A stretch of 64,000 bases of DNA, taken from assembly GCA_963855995.1 (NCBI GenBank), contig OY979717.1, forward strand, positions 1,299,179 to 1,363,178. The letters are read 5' to 3'. This document shows, in pieces, positions 30,348 to 42,300 of the stretch. The DNA is from Muricea muricata (taxonomy: Eukaryota > Cnidaria > Anthozoa > Malacalcyonacea > Plexauridae). A program made the translations under genes and the position numbers. The notes beneath the pieces are model-generated. The model was not told the origin of the DNA and ran no database searches. It saw only the letters and a program-made list of their open reading frames with translations. Each line of letters opens with the position of its first letter. Position 1 is the first letter of the stretch.

Positions 30348-33300
30348 CTTTCTATAGAAACATTTTTAGTTTCCGTTGCAGCAAAAACATAAACTACAAG
30401 AAGACATTCTTTGCACAATAGTACAGTTCGACGACAGCAAGACATTTCAAGCTAAAATAGAATAAAATCTTTAAAGTTTAAACGTGAGATTGTGTGTCTA
30501 TTGTGTTGTTGATTAAATTATGTTACACATGCAAACAATGTACTAATAAACCAGCAGCAATTGGCTACTAATGAAATAATCTGGAATTCTTTTTCTTCAT
30601 TTCGAGCGGCGAAGAATTCGTTAAAGCTTCCTCTAGATAGCACGCATGTCATTTGAAATACGTCAAGACGTGCAATTATAAAATACCTGGCCATGTAAAG
30701 ATTCGTTGACTACATGGCCACAGGGTTGGGGCTAGCATTACGTGGTATCATTAGGGTTACTGGGTTAGGATTAGTTATCTTTAGGATTAGGGTTAGGATT
30801 GGCGTTTGGATTGGAATTAAGATGAGCATTAGGATTTGGGTTAGGGTTACAATTAAGGATAGGATTATGGTTAAGTTTAGTGCTAGGAATAGGGATAGGA
30901 TTAGGTTCAGGATTAGGTGTTAGAGTAAGGGTTAGATTCGGTGTTACAGTGTGAGTGTTAGGGTTTGATTGAGGCCAAAACACAACAGTGAGAAAAACAA
31001 TTGCTTCCGCATATCTAGATTAAAATTGATTCGCACTAATAATATGTGTGAAAACGAATATATGTTTATTTGTTGTAGATATGCTGCCAAAATGTTTAGT
31101 TGTGGCTACGTTTTCCTGATTTTTGTATGTAGCAATGTAGCCAATTGTAGCCAGGTAACCACGTAGTGACGTAGCTAGGTAGCCATGTAGCAATGTAAGG
31201 TATGTAGCCACGTAATGACGTAGCTACAATCCTGGACAAAACTATTGACTACACTCTAATTATTTGCTCGACATGTGCGTACCTAATAAAAAACATCAAA
31301 ATAGGCCCCTCAATTTACCCCCTCGCCCCCAAAACAATGTTGAAATTATAAGAAATGAAAACAACATTGATCGGTGGGGGAATGGGGGAGGTTTGTTCTA
31401 TATGTAATAACAATGAGCCAAGAAAATGACGATATGAGTAAAGTGTCGTGAATGTTTTGTCCAGGATTGTAGGTAGCCATGTAGCTATGTAAGGTATGTA
31501 GCCACGTAGCCAAGTGCTGATGTAGAAAGCTTTTATCGACAGGCCAGGTATTCTATAATTACTCTGTAGTCTCGTCAACAGGCTACAGAGTTCCCATTTT
31601 ATTCTGCTTTTACACTGTGCGTTAGTCATGCAGACTGATACAGAAACCCAGGCAATGGAGTTAGGAATGAGTGCAAACATTATAATTATAAAGAAAGAAA
31701 TAAGGGAACTATCTGTATAGTCAATAATAATAAACGTTTTAATTCTAGGAATATCGTATTCAAACAAGTTGTATTGGACATAATTTAGCAGACGAAAACT
31801 TTATGGAATACATCATTATACGGAATTATAGAAAAGTTAAAATTGCTTACTGGAGTTAAAACATCAGTACTTTTATTAAACATGGTCTCCCAGGAATCAC
31901 TGAACAAAAATAAAAAATCAGTTTTAATTAAGGTGCCGTGTATGATCATATCATGATCACATTCCAGGGATACAATGAAGAAAAGACCATATATTAAGTA
32001 TGGAATGTGTTTGTTTATATACGCCCTTCTAAAGCGATTGTTGATGGTGAAACAGCTTTTTTTATATTCTTTCAAGCATGTGCCAAACTGGTATTTTGCA
32101 CGACAAAGCTTTTCCACAGTTTCTTCATGGTATGAAGAACACGGGAGCATTGTCCAACTTTTGTTTTCAGAATCTTTCGGCTTCAGAAAGTAAAATAAAG
32201 TTTTACTGCGGTGACAATTACAACTATAATGTCGTATCTTCGCTTGTATTTCACTTCTATAAATCACTATCATATACGCATCTATATAACCCCCCGATGC
32301 GTCCTCTCGCACGTGTGTCCCTTTCCCGCTCTTTTCGGGTTACTAATTAACTCAACATTACATCCCTTTCATCCTTAAACGAATTTGAACATCAACCAAT
32401 AAACTTAATAATAAGCTAGAATGTACACACTGATTTTGATCAATGTCAAGTATTTGACCATTTAGTTTGCATGCAGTTCGTTGATTATGTTCTGTAGTTT
32501 GGTTTTGTGTTTCTGCTACTTCTGACTGGATATCGACGGTTGTCTGTGGTATTTGCTTGGTCATTCAGATCCTGTTCATTTCTGCTTCCCTTCTCCTTTT
32601 CTTTTGACGGGCTGGGGATTGGCACTTCAATATCTGGAGGCAAAAGCTTAAAGTGAGATGCATTTCGAGTGACGGTCTGATCTTTAGATGTCGCTGTGAT
32701 CATGGATCCCTTAACTTCGGTTATTCGAAACGGTTCTGCTTGGAATGGTGTAGAGAATTTATTCACTTTCGGTTGTCTGGGTAGAACCAGGTCGCCAACA
32801 GAGAACTTGTGTGGCTTGCAATGACTGTATTTGTCAGCGTAATATTTCATTTTCTGTTTAGCAGCAAAATCTTTCTTGGCTGTGGCGGGATGTGTGTGGT
32901 GTAGGGTCGGTATCTCAGGAAGCTTGGTTTTGATCTGGCGCCCCATCAGCAATTCAGCCGGTGATTTTCCTGTGCTTGAATGAGGTGTAGACCGATAGTT
33001 TCTCAAGAAAGTGTTAAGCTCTTTCTGCCAATCTTTTTGATGAGCTCGTGCCGTACGAATAGCTTTGCCGAGAGTGCGCATAAAGCGTTCAGCTTCTGCA
33101 TTAGCTTTTGGCCATAGTGGTGTGATTTTCCGATGTTGAAAACCTAGTTCGCGGGCGAAGGCTTTAAAGGAATAGCTGGTAAATGGTGGGCCATTGTCGG
33201 TCTTTAACAGCTCCGGGATGCCGTGTGTGGCAAATATTTTGTCCAGTTTGGGTATAACAGCTGCGGCGGCGGTCGAGGAAACAGTTTCAACTTCGACAAA

Positions 33301-36300
33301 ACGTGAGTATTCATCAATGACAACCATGAGGGTTTGTCCTGAGGGTAGAGGTCCATAGAAATCGGCAGCAACATGCCGCCAGGGACCAGATGGTAGACAC
33401 GACATTTTAAGTGGCTCTAACTTATTTTCAGGATTTGCAGCTTGGCAGGGAAGGCAGTGTTGTACCATTGTCTCAGCTTGTTGATCAATACGCGGAAACC
33501 ATATTTTCTCACGAAGCAACTGTTTTGTTTTGATGAGTCCTTGATGTCCTTCATGGGCTAGCTGAAGGGCGCGGTGTCGTAGGCTGGCGGGCATCGCAAT
33601 GCGAGATCCGCGAAGAATGGTGTCATTTTTGTGGTGACAGTCAACTCATGACGAATTTTGTGGAAGGCTTTGAGATCTTGTAGGTCAATAGAATTGGCAC
33701 CATTGGAAGGAGGAAGATCGTTGTTAAGGACGGAGTGCCATTGTTGTGAGCGAATGAGTTCGGCGAGCTTTTGCAAAGTTGAATCAGCTAACGTTGCATT
33801 TTGGATTTCAGCTAATGTCATTGCGACTGGAACAGCCGAGGTTGTGAGAAGGGCCACATATTCCTCGGCAATGTTGCGTTCACGTAGGGGTTGATCTTGG
33901 AGTGGGTGCCGCGATAAATAGTCAGCGGGATTCGTTTTCCCAGGCTCGTAACGAACTTTAAAGTTGTGGGGTTGGAGACGAAGGTTCCAGCGTTCAAGTC
34001 GAGCCGGTGGTTTAGTCTTTGGGTTGTTGAAAATGTGCACTAGTGGTTTGTGGTCAGTAATCAATGTAAATGGTGCTCCATATACGTAAAGATGAAATCG
34101 TTCGCACGCCCATACGCAGGCCAAAGCCTCGCGCTCAGTTTGCGAGTACCGCTGCTCAACGGGGGATAGGGAACGACTGGCATATGCCACTATTTTTTTT
34201 TCAGAGTTGCACGTTTTTTGGGTTAAAATGGCGCCCAGACCAACGGGACTGGCGTCGACGATGAGCTCCGTGTCTTTTTCTGGATCAAAGTATGCCATTG
34301 TAGGACTGTTCGTAAGACAACGTTTTAACTGGTCAAAAGCATGTTGGTGGTGCTTTGCCCATTGCCATTTGACTCCACGACGAGTAAGGTCGCGAAGTGG
34401 GGCAGTAGTGGTGGAAAAGTCGGGGATAAAACGCGATACGTAATTAACGGTGCCAAGAAAACTGCGCAGTTCGCAACATATTGGATGGTGGAGTAGCGTC
34501 TTTTATAGCTTGAACTTTCTTGGGGTCAGGTGTCATGTCGGCTGGACCAAAGGTATATCCAAAGAAGTCAAGATGTTCCTTATCAAATACACATTTTTCA
34601 GGACTTAAGGTCAGACCACGTTCGCTGAGGCGTTGAAAAGTTGTCTCGAGGGCTTTATCGTGTTCGGCTGTCGTTTTGCCAAAAATGATGATGTCGTCAC
34701 TGATGTTCAAAATTCCATCGATACCTTCGAGAGCTTTTTGAATAGTGTGCTGGAATATTTCAGCAGCGGAGGAAGTGCCAAAGTTTAATCGCTTGTATCG
34801 TTTGAGTCCTTTGTGGGTGGTAAAGGTTGTGATGTGTCGAGATTCTGGTGCCAGGACTAGTTGGTGATATCCAGATCGCAGATCAAGTTTACTAAATTTC
34901 TTTGCACCATTAAGTGAGTGGATGATGTCGTCAACCGTAGGTGAAGGGTGGCGTTCTCGACGGATGGCCTGATTGGGAAGCCGCATATCGACACATACGC
35001 GAACCTCGTTAGGATTTTTTGGTTTCGGGGCTGCAACAATTGGGCTCACCCATGGTGTGGGGCCAGTGGCATCTTCGATTATGTCATTTTGCTCGAGTCG
35101 TTTTAATTCATCAGCAACTTTGTTCCGCAGATGGAAAGGAATTCGTCTCTCTGGTTGTGCAACAGGGGGCACGTTAGGGTCAATGTGGAGTGTTATTTCA
35201 ACATCTCGCATCTTGCCAACGCCCTGAAAGAGGTGTTGGTAGCGTGACACCAGATCATGGGTTTTAGGAGAGGTGGTGGTATTCAGACATTTGGGTAGGT
35301 ACGTTTTAGATGGCAAAGTAGACTTAGTGTGCTGTGGAGTAGACTGGGCTTTGGAAGGCAATTTGTTGACTTTCGTGTCGATTGAGCTCACATTGAGTCT
35401 AATTAGATCAAGTTCTTGAGCAGTTTTGCAGCTAAGTAGAGAACCATTGCCTGCTTTTACAACATAAAACATAGCAAAAGTTATTCGACGACGCGATTCG
35501 ACTACTGTTGTAAATGTGCCAAGAACATTTAATGGTGTGGTACTTCCATAGGTATATATCTTAGTTCTTGGTTGTTTCAGCTTGATATCATTTCGCACAG
35601 TATGGCTTTGCAGTTTGGAAAATGCATTTTCATCCATAACGTTGATGGAAGCACCAGTATCAATCATGAATGGAAAATTTACATTGTTTATTTTGATTTT
35701 CGCTTGGGGCAAGGTCACGCGATGTATTTTTAGCGTTTCTGTAGGTTTGCTTGGTTCGTTTTGTACGGAATAAAGATAGCCATCAGATTCAGAGCTTGAA
35801 GTGGAAGGGCTACGTGGGTAGTAGACGTTGCGGACATGTTTTTTCGCGTGACGACGGGGACTTGATCGGCGCCGAGTTGAGCGACAAACCTTGGCAAAGT
35901 GTCCGGGCCGATTGCAATTTTTAGGCATGTTGTAAAACGTGGAGTGGAGTGGACTTGTAAAACGCGGAGTGGAGTGGATTTGTAAAACGCAGAGTCAAAA
36001 ATTTGTAAAACGCAGAGTCAAAAATTTGTAAAACGCGGAGTCAGAATTTGTAAAACGCGGAGTCAAAATTTGTAAAACGCGGAGTCAAAATTTGTAAAAC
36101 GCGGAGTCAAAAATTTGTAAAACGCGGAGTCAAAAATTTGTAAAACGCGGAGTCAAAAATTTGTAAAACGCGGAGTCAAAAATTTGTAAAACGCGGTGGT
36201 GTGACACCAACGTGGTGTGACACCAACAACCAGCGCCTTCCAACGTGGTATGACACCGTCGACAAGCGACGCCCTTCAACGCGGTTTCACACCAACATAT

Positions 36301-39300
36301 ATTAGCCATAGCCAGCGATCACCAATTGATCCAATATATCAAGCCCAAACCAACCTCTAACCTACCAAGCCCAGCAGTCCAGTCCAGCAAGACAGAAACC
36401 AGACTTCGGTTCATTCGCATTCGCAAGACTCCCATATCTTGATAGTCGAGTGTCACGCTGTTATGTTATAAGGCAATCTGCCATAACAAAAAAGATAGCG
36501 GATGTCGATTTTTCCATAATGCATTGCCGTCTGAAATCGTTTAAAAAGGCAAATTAACACCTTTTGAAGAACAGACAGGACACAATAGGTTATTTTCTTA
36601 CTTGTCCTAAAATTTGAATCCATTAGCTTTGCTTCGTGTCATCCTTTTTCAGCTATTCATACTTGATAACCGCAATGCATTTTGGTAAAATCGACATGTC
36701 GCCATCGTTTTTATTATGGGATGGGAACCTCGACGAGTTACATTGCTGGTCTTCAGCCATATAAAGTAGTATATTATAATAGAATGACATTAGTTGTTGT
36801 ACAAATTTTGACTCCGCGTTTTACAAATTTTGACTCCGCGTTTTACAAATTTTGACTCCGCGTTTTACAAATTTTGACTCCGCGTTTTCCAAATTTTGAC
36901 TCCGCGTTTTACAAATTTTGATCCCGCGTTTTACAAATTTTGACTCCGCGTTTTACAAATTTTGACTCCGCGTTTTACAAATTTTGACTCCGCGTTTTAC
37001 AAATTTTGACTCCACGTTTTACAAATTTTGACTCCGCGTTTTACAAATTTTGACTCCTTGTTTTACAAATTTTGACTCCTTGTTTTACAAATTTTTGACT
37101 CCGCGTTTTACAAATTTTGACTCCTTGTTTTACAAATTTTGACTCCGCGTTTTACAAATTTTTGACTCCGCGTTTTACAAATCCACTCCACTCCGCGTTT
37201 TACAAGTCCACTCCACTCCGCGTTTTACAACATGCCCAATTTTTACATTGTTTTCCTTTCGCTGGACATGGAGCATTCACATGAGGCCACGAGTTCCCAC
37301 AGTTATAACACTTTGCGGTGGACGTGTTGTCGGTTTGGCGACATGCACTGTTGGTTTGACGCGGAAATGCACATCTGTTGTCGGGTGGTTTGGTTTTGAA
37401 TGAGGAACGACGTCTATCACGGCGGTTGCTGTCAGGCCGGTTGCTGTTGTGTGAACGCGATTCGTTTCGCGAGTACTGCCGTGAATTGACGGCATCTTCC
37501 GTGACATTTAGAGCAGCTAGGTTTTGTTCCGTAGTGGTTAAAGTTTTTTCCATTTGTAAGGCTTGTTGTGCAGAATTTTCTAGGGCGCGAGCATGTTCCA
37601 GCAGTTTGGCTAGTGTTATGCTGTCATCGCGCAAGGCTGTCTCGCGTAGCTTTGTTGATGCACATCGCTGAATTATTTGAGATCGAATTTCCCCATCGGG
37701 ATCAGTAAATTCACACGTTGAAGCAAGCTGACGGAGGCGAGTATAAAATTGAGCTACGCTTTCGCCATCGAGTTGTTGTGCTTGTCGAAATTTATATATT
37801 TCGAATGTTTTATTTTTCTTTGGCGAAAAATGGTCAGTAAGAAGTTTTAATGTGTCTTTATATTCTTTGGCTTCTTCGGCTCCTGGTAGGTTGTCGAATA
37901 TTTCATGAACAGCGTCCCCAGCGCAGAATAGTAGCAATGATCGCTTTTGTTTATCATCGGTGATCCCTGTAGCAATAATGTATGTCTCGAGACGTTTTGT
38001 CCATCGGATCCAGCGAACGGCGATGTTATTTGGGTCTTCAACGTTAAATGGAGGAATGGGAGGTGCTTGAAACAGATTAGTGGCCATTAAAAGAACGTAT
38101 TTTATCCTCGTCGCCAATATAATGTCGTATCTTCGCTTGTATTTCACTTCTATAAATCACTATCATATACGCATCTATATAACCCCCCGATGCGTCCTCT
38201 CGCACGTGTGTCCCTTTCCCGCTCTTTTCGGGTTACTAATTAACTCAACATTACAACAACCGCCTAAGATTCTCTTCTGTGAAAGAGCTTTAATCCATGC
38301 ACAGTCATGCAACCCTGGGTTCGGATCCTTGATACATGAAAATTACAGCGTACTGTATGCTATAATTTCACAAGTCAATTTATCAGATGAAAGCAAAGGT
38401 CGAGTGCACAATGCAGAAGTGTTTAAATTGTCGAACTGTGTCTATAGCACCTTGTATTGAACAAGCAATGTTTTATTAACTTCTTTAAATACACAACTTA
38501 CCGAAACACAGAAAAACAATTCCACAACCCTTGCCCATGACTCCATAACATTCTATTAAATATTTTTGTGAATAATCTTGAAAGTTTGAGTTTATCCAGG
38601 TCACTGATCCCCCAAACTCTTTGTAAGATAGATCTAACATTGCTTTTAACGATGTCAATCACCTAGACAGTAAAAAATCTTACTAAATACAGTCTTTAAT
38701 AAGACACAAGATAAAATAAAACATTCAAAATACCTTCCGTCTTTTAGCGGAATCTAACTTAACCAACCAGTAATTTGCAACTCTTTCTTTATGATACTTC
38801 CAATTATCATTTACCTTTAAACAAGTTTAGAAATATTTTGTAAACGACAACTGCACGATGTTTCTATACTTTTAAGTGAGTTCATTTCACTAATACGATA
38901 TATGCAAGCCACCATCTACTACCTATTTACTTCTCAGAAACATTCAATTGACACCTTGTCACCTACATGATTTATAATGAGGGAAGCTTCCTCCTCAGTT
39001 TTTCCAGGAAATTTTATTTTCATGTCGCTGAGTAAGATCAATGTTCTTCGCGTCAACTCCTCATCTCGTCCTGTATTCTATGCATTAACAATTAAGAGAA
39101 TAATCAGGAATACAGTGATGTCGATTTATCAGCTTATCCCACATACATATCCTAGTACTCGTTATGAAGGAACATGACAGACATCGTTTAAGAAATAGAG
39201 AAATCTGAAATATTGAAATGACATCAAGGATTTACAGGGTTAAGAACTGCAATTAGGACTAAAGTTCCAGATGTCTGTACTTACTTGTACAGATGACTGA

Positions 39301-42300
39301 CATTTGGTCACGTTTACTGATGATTTCGTCATTCTTGATCTTCTTAATGACGTAGCTGACGATATTCGTCTTACTGGACAAGCTGTAGCAGGTCTTGCGG
39401 GTTTAGGATGAGTACTGCGCATGCTTACTGAATGGTGCTGAGAAAAATTAATGTCGTCATCATGTTCACATTCTTCCGAGTCACTAATAGATCTGACATC
39501 ATTAGGTTTTGCACTGGGCATCGATGACAGTGGCTGAAAATAAAAATAATATGTGTCTTTCCGTCACTTCTACAAATATCCACCACAATTCTGACATAAA
39601 ACAATAAGTTTAACCCAAGCCGGGTGCGCGAGATAACAGTGCTTCTCATTAGACCAAACATGAAATATCTTTTTCTAGAAAGTAAATGCTTGTTAATCCC
39701 AAGTGGAAATCATGCACATCTCAAGATTCATGCTGGGATTAACAGCTGAGTAAAATTCATCAACCATGGTTCTTCGGCCGGCACGTATCTAACTTATATC
39801 ACCGCTCTGAAAATCGTTTTGATTTTACAATTCTCGTTGGATACTCCACACCGATGAAAGATTCTTCTATGTACGGCGAAGGAACAGAAAATACAATTAA
39901 TGCAAGCGGATTCTAAATTTTGTCCATACTCACTCTGCAGAAGATTTGATTAAGCAAAATAAAAATAATCATTCAACGAATTTTGGGTCATCCTGTATAC
40001 AGAACAATGAAGTTCGTTTACAGCTAAATTCTGATCATAATAGTGTTTAATAACAAAATACATACTTTTGGCCCTCTCACCGATGGTTGATCATTTTCCA
40101 AGAAAGCTTTTTCATCAGCCTCATATTGTTCCAACAGATCTAAGATTTCTTCCTCCTGAGAATAAAAATGTGCTAATTATCAAAAATCTTATTAAAGAGA
40201 CTACAGCGGTCTTCTTCCAACTAAAGTTCATGTTTGGCAAATCCCCAGTGATACATCCTTTTGAAAAAATCTTGACTGCTACAATTTCAAGTACATCAGA
40301 GAATTTCAATCATATTTTTTAAAACTTCAAACAAGCTTGTTCCTATCTTACCTTCAACTTACTGAATGGTTGTTTTGAATTAACTGATGTTGTTTTTCCT
40401 GAAGAAAAACCAGAGCAGATAAATTTTTCAGCATATTTTTATAAATTATATCTCTAATCTAATTGCTTTCATACAAGCTCTATAGTAACTCCTTCCACAT
40501 TACTATTGATCATGTAGAATTAAAGACTATTAACAGTGTGTAATGTCCAACAACTTCCGATTCTATCCCTACTTCTATAACCTATACAAAATTTATAGCA
40601 TTGTTGTGTCACTGTAACATTTGTTCACAAACCTGAAGAAAATAATCTGAGCACTCCATCAAGTAAATTAAGATAAAATTGTGATTTTTCTACATCGCGA
40701 GGGGGGTATATTCTGCGATAGTGACCCTGGAAGATTCAGAGATATTTGTTGTGACGTCATCAGGGTATCAGTGGTTGGAAGATGTAAAATGTTTCAATTT
40801 TATTAATATATTCGATGGACCTTTATGATTTACGTACCGTGTTTCTAAATTCATAATCTTCTTTTGCTGCGTCAAGACGAATACGACACAGTTGTTCCTT
40901 CTAGAAGAAAACCAAGACAAACTTACATGAAATATCATTTTTATTTCTTTATAATGTCTAATAAAGATCACTAATTAAATAACATTTATTACAACTACTA
41001 AATATTAGCTTCGCCTACTGTGGGCCCGCATGACCTACCCCCTGTTAGCTTTACCTGTGGGAGGAACTCGAAGTATTCGGAGGAACCTCACGACTTCGAA
41101 AGAGCGATTTTAGTTATTACTCTTCTCACAATAAACACTGGTTTCGAGGAGAAAGGCGAGTGGTTCAATAACTTCGCTGGCGAAGCCATGTTTTGTAGGA
41201 TGTCGGTAGTGAAGTAGTTAAACACATGACTTCCACACATCGCACGTCATAACACGTCCCAGGACACCACATACTTACCAGTTGCGCTATTCGTTTTTCT
41301 AAGATTATTTTCTTTGCTAAATTTACCTGAAAGACGAAACAGTGCATGTGTATAGAGAACATATTACCTGAAGAAACTTATAAATTAAATCAGTTCCATA
41401 AATATTTAGAAGTCAAAAAATTGTTAAAAAAATTCACGTGACTACAGAAATACAGCGCTATACTATTATACTATTTTTCCAAATACAAATCTAAATTCCA
41501 AAAATATTAACAGCAGAATGGTTTTCCGAATACCACTGCAGTATTCTGAATAATCGTTTTCTTTAAACAAGCTTGGTGTTAATCCATAAATAAACGCACC
41601 CCCCCCCCCCCCCCGCCAACTTTCCCACACTTTTGACTATTATTCTACATAACTGTCACGTATTTTGAAAACACATACTGAAATTTCATGTCCACTTCTC
41701 TTTGGCTGCATCATTAACCTTTTTTGACTTTGCGCCTTCGCTACAGCCAAACCACGTTTTCTATCGCTAGGCCTAAACAAGAACATATTGTTCACCCAAA
41801 TTAAAATATTTTGCGCAATTTGATTTTATCAGGTCTTCCTGCGCGTAGTTGACGTTTACTGCGCCGTCCTTGCCTCTCGTGTGTATTAGTTCAACTAGCG
41901 ACCTTCTGGATGATTTTCGTTCGCACGATTAAAAAAGAGTATAAGATGGATATAAGCTATATCAGATGGATTACCTAGCTAAATTATTTAATCATTGTTC
42001 TATGATTTTCATTGTGAATTAATCTACTGAGTAATCCAAACACACGCTATAGCATACCTAATATTAAGTAGTTTGATTGCGTCACGTAATAATCCACTTT
42101 TAATGTCATAGTCAAGTTTTGAATCTGTACCAAAGCTGGGAGAACGATTCACCTGAAACAAATGAAACAAGCAAAAGACGAAAGTTTAAGAATAAGTTAA
42201 AATGCATTTTAAAGAAAGAATTAATTTAGGAAGGTGCGACATGCAATGTAGACTAACTGTGCCTTTCTTGGTAGTGGGCGCATCACAGATGTATTATCAC

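Larger units (their letters stand above)
32225..38255 (-). mobile_element. Ty3/Gypsy LTR retrotransposon (Gypsy1), full length, minus orientation
   Basis: 138-bp LTRs at 32225-32362 and 38118-38255, identical by eye, with a 5-bp target duplication ACAAC (32220-32224 and 38256-38260). In element orientation the LTR begins TGTAATGTTGAG and ends GACATTATA, so the canonical CA end is not seen. Inside the 5' LTR is TTGGCGACGAGGAT, a plausible primer-binding region; next to the 3' LTR is a purine tract AAGGATGAAAGGGA. Gag, protease, RT, RNase H and integrase are in order; no envelope frame. It has frameshifts and a foldback insertion at 35924-37236. It lies inside a TTLL7 intron in the same direction. 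Confidence 0.92.

Noticed and set aside
30714-30983. Chromosome end
   Set aside because: The telomere-like array is degenerate, only 250 bp long, and flanked by TTLL7 gene sequence.
31315-31767. 150-codon minus-strand frame
   Set aside because: It spans a MITE and intronic sequence, has no recognisable motif, and conflicts with correct TTLL7 splicing between 38502 and 31899.
35935-37225. Regular short repeats resembling a CRISPR array
   Set aside because: Units are directly contiguous without unique spacers, occur in inverted arms of a foldback element, and the genome is eukaryotic.
38300-38335. tRNA-like T-arm (GGGTTCGGATCC)
   Set aside because: No matching acceptor, D or anticodon arms upstream; the sequence is part of the open frame across the Gypsy1 target.
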